From contig OZ218952.1 in NCBI GenBank assembly GCA_965112735.1, positions 3,162,001 through 3,226,000 of the forward strand: DNA of 64,000 nt. The letters run 5' to 3'. Positions 1 to 10,200 of this stretch are shown here, one piece after another. The notes below the pieces were generated by a model, which was given only the letters and a program-made list of their open reading frames with translations, made no database searches and had not been told where the DNA came from. A program made the position numbers and the translations under genes. The number at the start of each line of letters is the position of its first letter. Within the stretch, counting starts at the first letter, position 1. This stretch comes from Phaeosaccion multiseriatum (lineage: Eukaryota > Ochrophyta, other classes).

Positions 1-683
1 GTGCCATGTCTTCCGCCTCCCCTTCCTTCAGGTCCACGGGGGTGGTGGTGAGGGGGGCCATCGTTGAGGCTCATGTGCTCCAACGAATTGCCTAGGCCCA
101 TGTCACCAGCGTGCGGGTGGGGGCGGTGGACACCTTTCCCCCTACCGCGACCACCACGGCGGGGTGCTCCACGGTCATGGCCGGGGCATCCTCCCTGCCG
201 AGCTCCTCCTCCGTGCTGAGTGCGGCGCAGAGCGAAGCGGTGAAAGTCTCTGAGCTTCTCTTTGTCGATGAGCCCCAGATTGGCGAAGCGGCCGGGGAGC
301 ACCTTGAGGGCCTGGAGGAGAGTCAGTGCCTCGATATTGCTGTGCACCCCGCCACCCATGCCCTTGACGAGCACAGAGAGCAGCGTCCCAGCAGCGGCCT
401 CGTCATTCTCCATGCAGTCTCCGCACCAGTCCCAGGAACTTTCCTCCACTGGAAAGTCGGCGGCGTCTTTCATCGCCTCCTTGAGCTGCTGCCCCTTTAT
501 CAGCTGAGCGCCCTTCAGGCGACACACCGGCAGCTGCACGAGACGCAGGAAGCGCCACAGCTGAGTGGGGGTCAGGCCTAGCCCGAAGCTGTCCTCCAGA
601 GTCGCGGTGGCGGAGCGGAGGAGGTCAGATGCCTCAGGGTCAGCGTCCAGCGATGCGTGGAGAGCGGCCAAGCGCGTGTTCAT
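1..683 (-). CDS. Partial protein of unknown function, C-terminus beyond left edge
   Basis: Reading the minus strand from the ATG at 683 gives an uninterrupted frame of 227 codons that runs off the left edge, so the gene is 3'-truncated by the window. The protein begins MNTRLAALHASLDADPEASD and has a helical segment with TPTQLWRFLRLVQLPVCRLKG, then a probable helical bundle to about residue 145, then a Gly/Arg/His-rich, less ordered stretch. The TPTQLWRFLR type of segment reminds me of central parts of RSPH10B-like axonemal proteins, but this is a weak impression. The in-frame region upstream of 683 has no other ATG before a stop. A second frame is also open near 60-150, so a splice or frame change there cannot be excluded. 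Divergent from the gene at 917. Confidence 0.5.
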   Translation of the reverse strand, partial: MNTRLAALHASLDADPEASDLLRSATATLEDSFGLGLTPTQLWRFLRLVQLPVCRLKGAQLIKGQQLKEAMKDAADFPVEESSWDWCGDCMENDEAAAGTLLSVLVKGMGGGVHSNIEALTLLQALKVLPGRFANLGLIDKEKLRDFHRFALRRTQHGGGARQGGCPGHDRGAPRRGGRGRGKGVHRPHPHAGDMGLGNSLEHMSLNDGPPHHHPRGPEGRGGGRHG

Positions 684-916
684 CGAAAGGGGGGCGCACT
701 CGGCGATGTCCTCCTCCTGTTGCGTGTTCATCTCGTTCTCGTTCTTGTTGTTGAGCGTCATGTTGTTCAACGTATGTGCGAAAGTGACACCCAGAAGAAG
801 AAGAGGCGGGGAAGAGAACGGGATTGTTCGTCGTTACAGAAATTGAATTGAAACTCAAACTTCAAACTTGGTCGTGAATTGAATACAATCCGCAATCCGT
901 GAAGTAAGGCAACAGC

Positions 917-1462
917 ATGGCATCACGCAAGCTCTGTTTCTTCCTTCTGCCTCTTGTTCTTCTTCTGCGCTCATCCCTTGGGCATGGCATAATACAGACT
1001 GGCAATCTCGTCCGTGAAGGCGAGCTTGGCCTGCTGCCGCTTCAGCTTACAAGGAGGGGGGACCAGGTCATTCTCGACACTCAAGTGCAGGGCTCGGGCC
1101 AGCTCAACACGATGAATAGAACCCAAAGAACAATTAAAGGGTCCCTCTTCATCCTGAACGGTCTGATGCTCGCCTCAGTACCAGTGGTCTGGCCGGCGGC
1201 GGCGATGTCCGGCATTATGGCAATGAATGGACCAGAGGGCGGTAAACAGCCGCTCTCGCACCACCTGATGTACTACTGGGGACTCCTCTATCCGGTGCCG
1301 ATCTTGATCGGCGCTGCAGGAGTTTTTAGGCACCGGGCAGACGAGACCCTTCGGCTGTTGCTGCGGTACACGGGCATCGCGCTGCTGAGCCCGGTTGGAA
1401 TACCTGCAGTCATTCTCGCCCTGAGCGTTTTCTGCCACGGCAACTTCGATTGTAAAACCTAA
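917..1462 (+). CDS. Small secretory-pathway membrane protein, unknown family
   Basis: Single-exon ORF of 181 residues. Residues 1-22 are a clear signal peptide or signal anchor (MASRKLCFFLLPLVLLLRSS, then LG). After a polar segment there are three hydrophobic stretches, about residues 78-100 (LFILNGLMLASVPVVWPAAA), 122-140 (YYWGLLYPVPILIGAAGVF) and 150-172 (LRYTGIALLSPVGIPAVILA), which look like transmembrane helices. I do not recognise a family. The start is the first ATG of the frame, and the 233-bp gap to the divergent gene at 683 probably holds both promoters. It could be a plastid-envelope or endomembrane protein, since no clear A-F cleavage motif follows the signal. Confidence 0.6.
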   Translation: MASRKLCFFLLPLVLLLRSSLGHGIIQTGNLVREGELGLLPLQLTRRGDQVILDTQVQGSGQLNTMNRTQRTIKGSLFILNGLMLASVPVVWPAAAMSGIMAMNGPEGGKQPLSHHLMYYWGLLYPVPILIGAAGVFRHRADETLRLLLRYTGIALLSPVGIPAVILALSVFCHGNFDCKT

Positions 1463-2226
1463 ACCTAGGTAGCAGTGATAAGCGGAGAGAAAGATACTGA
1501 AGAGTCTGGACGTCAAACAGGTGCGGAGCCTTCGTGGGCTTGCAGGCGAGACTTTGGAGCTTCATTTTTCCAATTGGATTTTGACGGAGAGCGAGCGGCT
1601 CAGGTGTGAAAAAGCCGAGTGCGCTTTCCGGTGGAAGAAATGACGGAACGGCTTACTACGGATCACCTTGCGGAACGTGATGGTGCGGAGCGAGGTTGGA
1701 AAGGCCGGACAATCAGCGGATTGCTCTTTAGTGGGTGCAGAATCACAGGCAGGCAGCGGCGACCTTGGGTGCGAGGGCAGCAGGCAAAGTAGGCTAAGGT
1801 CAGCCCCATGCAGAGAGAAGACTGCGGTGGAGGCAAAGGAGGTACTTTTTTGCGAGGGTACGATCATCAGTGGCGCTGACACGACAGCTACGGATGCGAC
1901 GTCTGAAGGTATCGACAGCACGACTATCGGCGTGGCTGTGACTATGCGTGTATTCTGATGCCCTTGCAGGACAAGGCAAGAATGTCGAAGTTGGACACAT
2001 TACACATGTGTTTGGAGGTAGCGTACTACTAGAAGAGCAGACAGCCATGCTCAAAGACCACCCCATTTCGAATTCTTCTCTTCTAGGCTTTCTCGAGACG
2101 GAGCAATGGTGATGACGAGGAGGGTGAAAGTCAGGAGAACAAGTGAGTGTGCCCACCGGGGTCACCTTCTGCTCTGGCCCCATCAAGGCCTCGCTAGCTG
2201 ACTCGGCAAGGGCGCGGTGCTATTTG
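1463..2226. other. Intergenic region, no supported gene
   Basis: Several short ORFs overlap here on both strands (for example 1562-1921 minus and 1668-1958 plus), but none has a recognisable domain, a splice structure or a neighbour-like composition. The right end carries the left TATTTG target copy of the MITE-like element. Confidence 0.5.
2221..2226. repeat. Left target-site duplication (TATTTG)
   Basis: TATTTG directly abuts the left terminal inverted repeat, and the same hexamer abuts the right one at 2675-2680. Confidence 0.8.
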
Positions 2227-2674
2227 TCGGCCCCGTGCACGCCTAGCGGCCTAGGCCTATTTTGGAAAATTGCCCGGCCTAGCGAGGGCCGTAGGCCCTC
2301 GGCCTATTTATAGGCCGCCTAGGCGGCGGCCTAGGCGGGGGCCGGAGGCCCGCGGCCTAGGGCAGACGCCAACTAGGCGCAGGTCTATGCTCATATGCCC
2401 CTGGGCTGGCCCGGAACCCGCCCAAGTGTCGTCAGTTTTAAGCAAATGTATTGCATGGGATAAGTGAGGAGTAAACTTGGTTCGTGTTGTCTCTTTCCGC
2501 CTCGCTGGCCCTACGAGGAGTGCAGGCCTACAGGTGTGCTGCTACCCACTGGCTGGGCGGCACCACGCAAGCGCCCACGGTCACTGGGAGGCTGCCTAGA
2601 GACGGGCTATAGGCCGCCTAGGGCTGAAAAGTGAGCGGCCTAGAGCCTAGGCCGCTAGGCGTGCACGGGGCCGA
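2227..2674. mobile_element. MITE-like non-autonomous DNA transposon with 30-bp terminal inverted repeats
   Basis: The first 30 bases (2227-2256, beginning TCGGCCCCGTGCACGCCTAG) are the exact reverse complement of 2645-2674. The element is 448 bp, very GC-rich and full of internal GGCCTA/TAGGCC words, with no credible coding capacity. The hexamer TATTTG flanks it directly on both sides (2221-2226 and 2675-2680), as expected of a target-site duplication. A 6-bp duplication does not match the usual 8 bp of hAT or 9-11 bp of Mutator, so I leave the superfamily open. Confidence 0.85.
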
Positions 2675-2680
2675 TATTTG
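2675..2680. repeat. Right target-site duplication (TATTTG)
   Basis: Second copy of TATTTG immediately after the right inverted repeat. Bases further out differ, so the duplication is exactly 6 bp. Confidence 0.8.
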
Positions 2681-2948
2681 AACAATTTAGAATAGTCATC
2701 AATCACGAGGGAAACCATTGGGCCCGTCAAAGTCGACCTTTCTCGGTGGCGCCTGTACTCTAAAATCATGTCAATCCGGAATAAGAATGAACGTCGACGA
2801 GTGTGGACTCAGTGCACACACCGGGTCGGTCGGAAACCCTCTCGGAATATGGTCTGAAACTCTCGTCGCTATCGTACCTTCCTCAACAGGAAGCAAACAT
2901 AGTAGAAACAAAGTGCCGAACGAACGACAGACACCCAAACCCCCTCTA

Positions 2949-4253
2949 CTACGAAACTTGGAGGACCATTCGGGGCATATCCCTTCGTGGTGGAGACACG
3001 TGAGTCCCGCGCAGGGTACGTCTCACGCAGCAGTTCTTGTCCCACTCTCCCTTGCTGCTGCCACCCCCCGCCGCCCCTCTCGTCCTCGCAGGGTCCTGGT
3101 CGTCCTCTCGAATCAAGCGAACGTTCTCCACCAAGCTGGGATTGTTTCCATCGCTGAGGTTGCAAATCTTGAAGGCCCGAGTGCTGAGGAGAGTGTTGGT
3201 CAGACTGGCCAGCTCGTTGGGGGTGAAGCCCACGTCTTTCTGGAACATGGAAGGAGGTGCCACATAGGCACTCACTCGACCCCGTCTCCGTTTGCTCTTG
3301 CCACCACTACTCAGTGATGTCTTGGTTCCTATGGCCCCACTTACCGATCTCCTCGCCGCTGCTGCTGCTGTTGTCCCTTCGTCCTTCCCTCCAGTCCTTG
3401 TCCCTGTTGATGCGCTGCTGCTGCTGTGCCCCATACTTTGGCCATCCACAGGGGGGGGCGCTCGCCTGACTGGGCGCCCCCCGCCGCCTCCGCTGCTGAC
3501 GAGATTCGGGAAAATCACCTTCGCCCTCTCGATTTGGTTCGCACGGTACGCCAAAATCACTCGCTGCGCCTCGTGGAAAGAAATGTAGCCTTCCTCGTCT
3601 CTGCGCAGTCCTTCAAACAGGGCCCGTACCTCCTTCTCTGTGATCTGCCGCATGTAGCCCCTGCCCTTGTTGGTCTTTAGATGCGAGTCCGCCTGTGCTA
3701 TGATATCCTCTTTCTCCGCCTCGTTCAAGACGCAGAGCGGGCGGCTGTCCCCAATGTAGACCTGGAGAATGTCCTCACGCTCAAAGGTGAGGCACAGCGA
3801 GTCGAGCTCCCACGGCTGCACGGTGTGCGTGCCCTTGTACCCGCTCCGTAGCTCGCCGTTCTTACCCAGCGGCCCGTACATGCCAAAAGCGTACAGTCTG
3901 CCTGACGACAAGGGATGCTGGAGGTTGGGGGGGAACATGAAGGAAATCAACTCATCCAGGTCCACCTTGGCCGTCCGGTGGAGCTTGTCTCGTATCGACC
4001 TCACCAACCCCTGCTGTACATCCCATGTCGAAGAAGACCTCCTACTAATGCTTTTCCTGGTGTTGCCTCGACTGCTACCGGACGCGCTGAAGGAGAAGCG
4101 CTCCGGATTCGTTCCTTTGCTGCTGCCTGTTCCTCCCAAGTCTCCATCCCTACTGCTTCCACTCCCTCTCCTGGTGGTGCTGTCCTTCCGCGCCGACATT
4201 TCCTCCAGAACAACGGCCAAGACCTCACAAGCGAAGAAGAGGGGTCGGCTCAA
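2949..4253 (-). CDS. EF-hand-like protein with low-complexity tails
   Basis: ORF of 434 residues. The N-terminal about 75 residues are Ser/Arg-rich. Residues about 85-255 form the only ordered-looking part: a segment with LISFMFPPNLQHPLSSGRLY, a block with LDSLCLTFEREDILQVYIGD, and a helix-loop-helix resembling a degenerate EF-hand (EVRALFEGLRRDEEGYISFH). The loop is DEEGYISFH, so calcium binding is uncertain. After residue 265 the protein is Gly/Ser/Arg-rich, then has a short helix (FTPNELASLTNTLLSTRAFK) before a Gly/Arg tail that could be read-through of an unrecognised intron. A later ATG (MSARKDSTTRRGS, about 4199) is an alternative start. Divergent from the LRR gene at 4420. Function unknown. 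Confidence 0.6.
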   Translation of the reverse strand: MSRPLFFACEVLAVVLEEMSARKDSTTRRGSGSSRDGDLGGTGSSKGTNPERFSFSASGSSRGNTRKSISRRSSSTWDVQQGLVRSIRDKLHRTAKVDLDELISFMFPPNLQHPLSSGRLYAFGMYGPLGKNGELRSGYKGTHTVQPWELDSLCLTFEREDILQVYIGDSRPLCVLNEAEKEDIIAQADSHLKTNKGRGYMRQITEKEVRALFEGLRRDEEGYISFHEAQRVILAYRANQIERAKVIFPNLVSSGGGGGRPVRRAPPPVDGQSMGHSSSSASTGTRTGGKDEGTTAAAAARRSVSGAIGTKTSLSSGGKSKRRRGRVSAYVAPPSMFQKDVGFTPNELASLTNTLLSTRAFKICNLSDGNNPSLVENVRLIREDDQDPARTRGAAGGGSSKGEWDKNCCVRRTLRGTHVSPPRRDMPRMVLQVS

Positions 4254-4419
4254 GCATCTTCACTGTACTGATCACTAGAGAAAGAGAGAGAGAGAGGGGG
4301 GGGGGGTGGGGGGGGGGGGAGACGGAGAGAGGGAGAGAGAGGAGAGAAGGAAATTCAGAAAACGGTTACAGAAAGGAAATTTGAGGAGGAGGGGTCGCAG
4401 CGATGATCCAGCGATAAGG

Positions 4420-4703
4420 ATGGTGCTTGACCCAGGTGCTGTGGACCTGAAGTGCAAAGATGTAACGTCGTATAAGCCGACAGGCAGCTTTAAAGGTACG
4501 AACAGTCAATCTTATCTCTCTTTGTCTGCGTCTCTCCCTCCTTCTCACTTGTCTTTCTTCTTCTCTCTCTCCACTCTCCCTCTGCCTCTCTCTCTTTCGC
4601 TCGCCCTTTCACACACACTCAACCTCTCTCTTTGTCTGTCTCTCTCGTTCTCTTTCCCTCCCTCCCTCCCTCCCTCCCTCTCTCTCCGTCTGCCTTCCCG
4701 TCT

Positions 4704-4768
<65 letters not shown>

Positions 4769-6084
4769 TCACTTTCTCTCTCCCTCTCTCACTTTCTCTC
4801 TCCCTCTCACGCTCACTCTCCTCTCTGTCTTCTTTCTCTTCTCGCTGTCTCTCTCCTCTCTCCCTCCCGCCCTCCCTCTCGCTCCCTCTGTACCCTCCCC
4901 CCATAGTGGACTACTTGGCTCTCTGTGAAAAGCTGCAGCTCGTGCCGCATCCCTGCGTGCTTCCGTCCTCTCCTGGTGACGAGGACTCCTCCACCGAAGA
5001 GCTCAACATCACCAACAAGAGCAGCAATGAGAATGGCGATGCCGAGGAGGGTTGCTGCTACGCCCCCGACCGCTATGACATGACAGAGAGCGACGTTATC
5101 AGCGTACGGAATGTAGAGCTTGACAGCGGTCATCTGAAGCTCCTGCTACACGTGATTCAACTGTGTCCGGCAGTGACGAACCTGGCCTTGCACAGCGCAG
5201 GCCTGTCGCCGGAGGGTGTGCGTTTCCTGGCGGAGGCTTTGCCAATGGCGGGCTTGGAGACACTTGCAGTAGACTTTAATCCGTTGCTGGAGGAGGGCAA
5301 GGGCGAAGAAGCAGAGCTCGACGACCAAGCAGCAGCGGCGGGAGCGCAAGCAGGGGACGCATCTTCCCTCTTCTCCCTGCTCTTGGGTGCTCCTTGTACC
5401 CAGAGGAGTCTTTCTCTCCGCGGCTGCGGCATCTCGGACAGCGGAGCGGTGGCCCTTTCGGCGGCCCTCGAGGGAAACATTGCCCTCTGTACCCTCAATT
5501 TGTTCGGCAATCGGATAGGGGACAGGGGAGCGGCGGCCTTGGTGGAGAGCCTGAAGCTCAACACGTGTTTGAATGGCCTCTCGCTTGCGTCCAACCGAGT
5601 GGGGTGTGATACCTTGGGCAAGTTTTCAGAGCTCTTTGTGGGGGGCTATGGGGTGGACGAGACGTTGCAGAGGAAGCGGGAGGAGAGAGAGAGAGACGTG
5701 GCGGCCTTTGAAAAGGCAGCCGAGGGGGCGGGTAAGAAGAAGAAAGGAGGGGGAGGAGGAGGGAAAGGGGGGGCAGCCGGGGGAGCGGGAGTGGCGGCGG
5801 TGGCACCAGGCGAGATCCCTCCACTGGCTGCCATGTCCACGGGAGAAGGCGGCCGCATGGTCGCAGCGGGCAACAGGAGCCTCGCGGTGCTCAACTTGTC
5901 AGACAATCGGTATGGGGAAAAGGAGAACGTAGAAGACTTCCTCAAGGCTTTGGCACAGCCGTCGGTGGCGAGTGAGCTGAGGCAGACACTGAGGGCCATC
6001 TATCTACAGCACAGCGGAGGGGCAAGTAATCTGGGGCTGTCGGACGAGCTGGAGGCGCTCCAACCAGCGTTGGTGGTTCTGTAA
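4420..6084 (+). CDS. Leucine-rich-repeat (RNI-like) protein, two exons
   Basis: Exon 1 is 4420-4495 and exon 2 is 4907-6084, encoding 417 residues. The 411-nt GT-AG intron is a multiple of three, so an unspliced frame stays open and inserts an implausible Ser/Leu run from (CT)n. The protein has ribonuclease-inhibitor-type repeats such as CTLNLFGNRIGDRGAAALVE and NGLSLASNRVG, with further LRR-like lines (TNLALHSAGLSPEGVRFLAE; LAVLNLSDNRYGEKENVEDF). A Lys/Gly/Ala-rich, coiled insert sits between the repeats. Such proteins are usually binding scaffolds; a LRRC71-like axonemal role crossed my mind but is unsupported. The same frame is open upstream to an ATG at 4306 within a GA-rich tract, so a start 38 codons earlier is possible. 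Confidence 0.75.
4508..4900 (+). repeat. Intronic (CT)n/(CA)n pyrimidine-rich tract
   Basis: Almost continuous CT, CCCT and CACA microsatellite filling the intron of the LRR gene, pyrimidine-rich on the coding strand. Confidence 0.9.
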
Positions 6085-6368
6085 ATAGTAGCCGAAAAGC
6101 TTGCTTGCTCTCTCCTCCCCCAATACTCCCTTCTTCTTTCGTATCATCTTTTGTTGATACTTTCGTTCCTTTTAGCCTCTCCACCACGCCTCGCTGCAAC
6201 TCCACCACCGCACAACAGTAGTACCGTAGTGGTCGTGCTGTGATAGCCTGCTTGCTCCCCCCCGAGTACGTATCGTTCTAGAGTCGTCTCATGTACTTAG
6301 TGATTGCAATCACTCACTCCAAACATACACACACACCGCAAAGTTCCGACGCGGGGGTCCACTATTCA

Positions 6369-6762
6369 CTAGTCGTACAGAGTATGTATCTTCTCCTTCT
6401 TGGTGGTGAAGCGCAACTCATAGCTGGGGTCAATGAGGCTCATTACGAAGGTGACAAGAACACTCAGGAATGTTGGGCCCTTCTTCTTGTCCTTCCTTAG
6501 GCTGCTCGGCTTCTTCGCCGCCTCTGTTGCCTTCGCTTTCCCCTTGCTGGTGGAAGTAGCAGTAGCAGGAGAGCTCTTCGCCTCCTCTGCGGGCCTATCC
6601 CTGCTGCTGTTTGCTTTGCTACTCGTCTTCGTGCGTGACCCTCTCCTACTGCTGCTGCTGCTGCTGCTGCCGCTGTCGTTGCTGTTGCTGCTGCTGCTCG
6701 AGGACTGTTTCTTCTTCTTCTTCCTCTTCTTCTTCCCATCGCTAGTGCCACTTTTCTTGGTT

Positions 6763-6821
<59 letters not shown>

Positions 6822-7052
6822 CCCTCCCGACTTGGCCCCTCCCCGCAGGAGTATGGCCGCCTTTGCGCTCCTACAGCTACTGCCGATGCTGCAGCTTCTG
6901 TCCCCCACTAACAACAGAGCCCTGTTTCTCGGTGGCGTGAGGTCTCCTGCCCACGCGCTTCCCACGCTGCAGCGTGCCCAGCAGAGGGCACAGCTCCAGA
7001 GGAGCAGGGCACATCCGAGATGAACCCTGAACAAAGAGGTCATCGGCCGCAC
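6369..7052 (-). CDS. Secretory Ser/Lys-rich low-complexity protein
   Basis: ORF of 227 residues with an N-terminal signal peptide (hydrophobic CALLLWSCALCWA at about residues 13-26). The middle is dominated by a (AGC)n-encoded poly-Ser tract, then Lys-rich and Ser/Thr/Ala-rich repeats. Only the C-terminal about 40 residues look ordered: a hydrophobic helix (GPTFLSVLVTFVMSLIDPSY) that could be a membrane anchor, followed by a charged tail ending KEKIHTLYD. I do not recognise the family. A short conserved hydrophobic C-terminus behind a disordered spacer would suit an ER or plastid-outer-membrane anchored protein. It is divergent from the helicase gene with about 190 bp between the starts. Confidence 0.5.
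6765..6822. repeat. (CTG)n microsatellite coding for poly-Ser on the minus strand
   Basis: An uninterrupted CTG/CAG run lies within the Ser-rich part of the gene at 6369-7052. Confidence 0.9.
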
Positions 7053-7243
7053 AGCAAGAAGCGCAAAGAGAGCAAAGAAGAGAGCAGGTCAGTACACGAA
7101 CAAGCAAAACAGATAGAGACGTCTTCTCCCTCACCTCATGTCGCAAGGCTACTGGCGTGAGCTATTAGGGGGGTTGGCGATTCCCGACTCACAGCGGGCG
7201 ATGGCTCGAGCCGCCCCACCGACCTCACAATCAAGGTCTCCTC

Positions 7244-10200
7244 TTGCTAGGCGAGCTAGAGAGGACGATGAAGCGGGCGATGAAGAGGGCGGGCCCTCTG
7301 CTCTTTCTATGCAGCACCAGTGAGTCCTTCCAGGGCTTTCTCGTGCAACCAGGGGTGCTGCCGTCGCCACACCCCACATGGAGTGGAGCCGCCAGGACTA
7401 GCAGCTCTGGCCCGATGATGATGATGCAGCTGGCCCGGGGAGGGGGAAGGGGGGGCAGGGGGAGAGGGGGGCGTGGAGGAGGAGGGAGGGGAGGACGAGG
7501 GCGAGGAGGGGGCGGGAGAGGAGGACGAGGGCGGGGGGGGAGAGGAGGAGGAGGAGGAGGAGGAGGAGGAGGAGGAGGAGGAGGCGAATGGGAGCCCCGA
7601 GGAGATGATTACTGGGAGCAGCAGGGGGCACGTGGCGGGGAGCTTAGGGGTGGGGGTGGGGGTGGGGGTGGAGGAGCGTATAGAGACCCTGGCGACAAGA
7701 ATCACCGCAACTGGGCCAGTGATGAGATGGATGAGCGCCTGGACTCCCAGAGGTATCCAAATCGGAGAGGCCAGATGCAGCAACAACAGCCAATGATCCC
7801 CCTGAACTTCAATACTGACTACGAGGAGATGACGCTGGGGGCGAGTGGGGGCTTGCAGCGAGCTACGGCAAAGACAGGCGAGGCATCTGCGGGGGGGGCG
7901 GGAGGGGCAGACGAACCCGCAGCGGCAGCCCAGGCCCTGATGGATCGAGAGCACTTCTTCAGTCGCAAAAGCCTGGGGGAGATTGGCACGTCTAGCGAGG
8001 CAGGCGCGGCGCTGATGGCCCTCGGGATCGATCGCCCAAGCAAGATTCAAGCCATTGCACACCGGCAGGTGCTGGCCGGACACCATTGCATCATTGCTGA
8101 GCAGGTGTGTGTGTATGTGTGTGTGTGGGGGGGGGGGGGGGCGGGGTATTTGTTTCTGTGTCTCTGTGTATCTTTGTGATTGTTGTACAATCCTTTCGTC
8201 CTCTCTCCCCACGCACGCGTGTCTGCTGGTGTGTGTTATCGGAGAATCCATCCATCCTCGCCTCACAACCTCGTCTTTGGGCTCCCTCCCCCTCCTCCCA
8301 ACCTGTCCGTCTCACTTCGATTTGCACATGCGTCGTCTCTTGCTCGCTCACTCGCTCGCTTGCTTGCTTTGCTTCTTCGCGCATCGCAGACGGGGAGCGG
8401 CAAGACGTTGGCGTATCTCCTACCCCTCGTACAACGGCTAAGAGAGGAGGAGAGGTCAGCAGCCACCGCCGCAGGTGAAGACGAGGAGCCAAGGGGGGGG
8501 GAGGGCGACGAGCCGAGGGGGGAGGGCCGCCGGGGATACCAGCAGCAGGGCGGAGGGAGGGGCAGGGGAGGGCGCCCAAGAGGGGGCCTTGGACCGGGAA
8601 GAGCGAGGCCTTATCGCCCCAGAGTGGTCATCCTCGCCCCCACCAGCGAGCTCGCACAGCAAGTGCACGGAGTAGCACGGCAGCTGGCCGGCCTCATGCC
8701 CTTCCGCTGCGCCTGCTTCACCGGTGGAGGGGGGAGAGGGAGCACCAAGACCCAACGCTCCATCCTGGAAGAGGGTCTTGACGTCCTCGTGGCAACTCCG
8801 GGCAGAGTGAGCACCCTTCTCGAGGATGATGTGTTGAATTTAGAGGATGCCCGAGCAGTCGTGCTGGACGAGGTGGACGTGCTCTTCTCGGATGACACGT
8901 TTAAGCTTGCCCCGATCGGGGCCTCGGCTCCGGATGACGCGCAGTTCATCTTTGCGACGGCCACACTGCCACAGGATGTGGCAGACATGGTAAAGGCGGA
9001 GTTTCCCGGTGAGCACGTCTTTTTTTTTCTTCTTTTTTTTCGGGTTAGCACTTGGTGAATTGTGTAGTGACAGAGACTTGTCTTAAGTTGTGTTGATGTG
9101 TGTGCCTGCCTTGTTTGGCCCTTCGCTAAGGTGCGTGTCTCAACTCATTCGTGCGTGCTCTTCCCCGTGGTACAACTACCTGACCACCTGCCTCCCAACG
9201 TACCTCCTTCCCCATATACATACCTACCTACCTACCTACCTACCTACCTACCTACCTACCTACCTACCTACCTACCTACATACCTTCCGACCTAAATACC
9301 TTCCGACCTACCTACCTACCTACCTACTTACACCCCACCTACCTACCTACTACCTACCTACCTACCTACCAACCAACCTGCCTACGTTCCTACCTACCTA
9401 CCTCCCTCCCTACCTCCCTCCCTACCTACCTACCTACCTACCTACCTACCTACCTGTATACCTTCCTGCCTTCGCGCAGGCGTCAAGTCGTTGATGGGAC
9501 CCGGGCTGCACCGCGTGGCCCCCGGGGTGGAGGAGGTCTTGATCGACTGTAGCGGCCCGCCAGAGGAGGTCAAGACAGAGGAGACGGGCTCCGTGCACAA
9601 GAGAGAGGCCCTCGTCAGGCAGCTCAAGAGACACCAGGTATCGTAGGTACATGTGCTTACGTGACTAATTGGTTTGACAGGCAGATGTTAGACAGGCACG
9701 ATCTGGTGTCAGTCAGTCAGTCAGTCAGTCCGTCAGCCGGAGTGGGGCAGCTAGCTCTTGGCTTCTCTTGCTCTCTTGCTGCTTCTCTTTCTGTTGTCGG
9801 GGAGGGGAAGGGGAAAGGAGGGGGAGAGGAGGGATCGCCCTTCCGAAGAGGCCGAGTGGAGCAGGAGCAGGATGGTCATGAGAAGAGCAGAGAACCCCGC
9901 TCTTGACTGACATTTGCGTTTCTCTCCCCCCCCCCCCCTCCCTCCACCATGTCTTTCTTGCCTCTTGCCTGCTGTCTCTTGTGCTTTGTGTTTTTGTGTG
10001 TTGTGCGTATGTTCGTGTGTGTATGTATGTGTGTATGTGTGTGTAGGTGGAGCGCACTTTGGTGTTCTGCAACACCATCCACAGCTGCAGGCAGGTAGAA
10101 AACCAACTCAACAGACTGGACAGGCAGCACCGACAGTTCGAAGTGCTCGCCTTTCACTCGGCCATCGACAGGAAGGTGCGTGTGCGTCGATCAGCTCTTA

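Noticed and set aside
3915-4278. Plus-strand ORFs antisense to the EF-hand-like gene
   Set aside because: They lack domains and overlap a minus-strand frame with ordered helical blocks.
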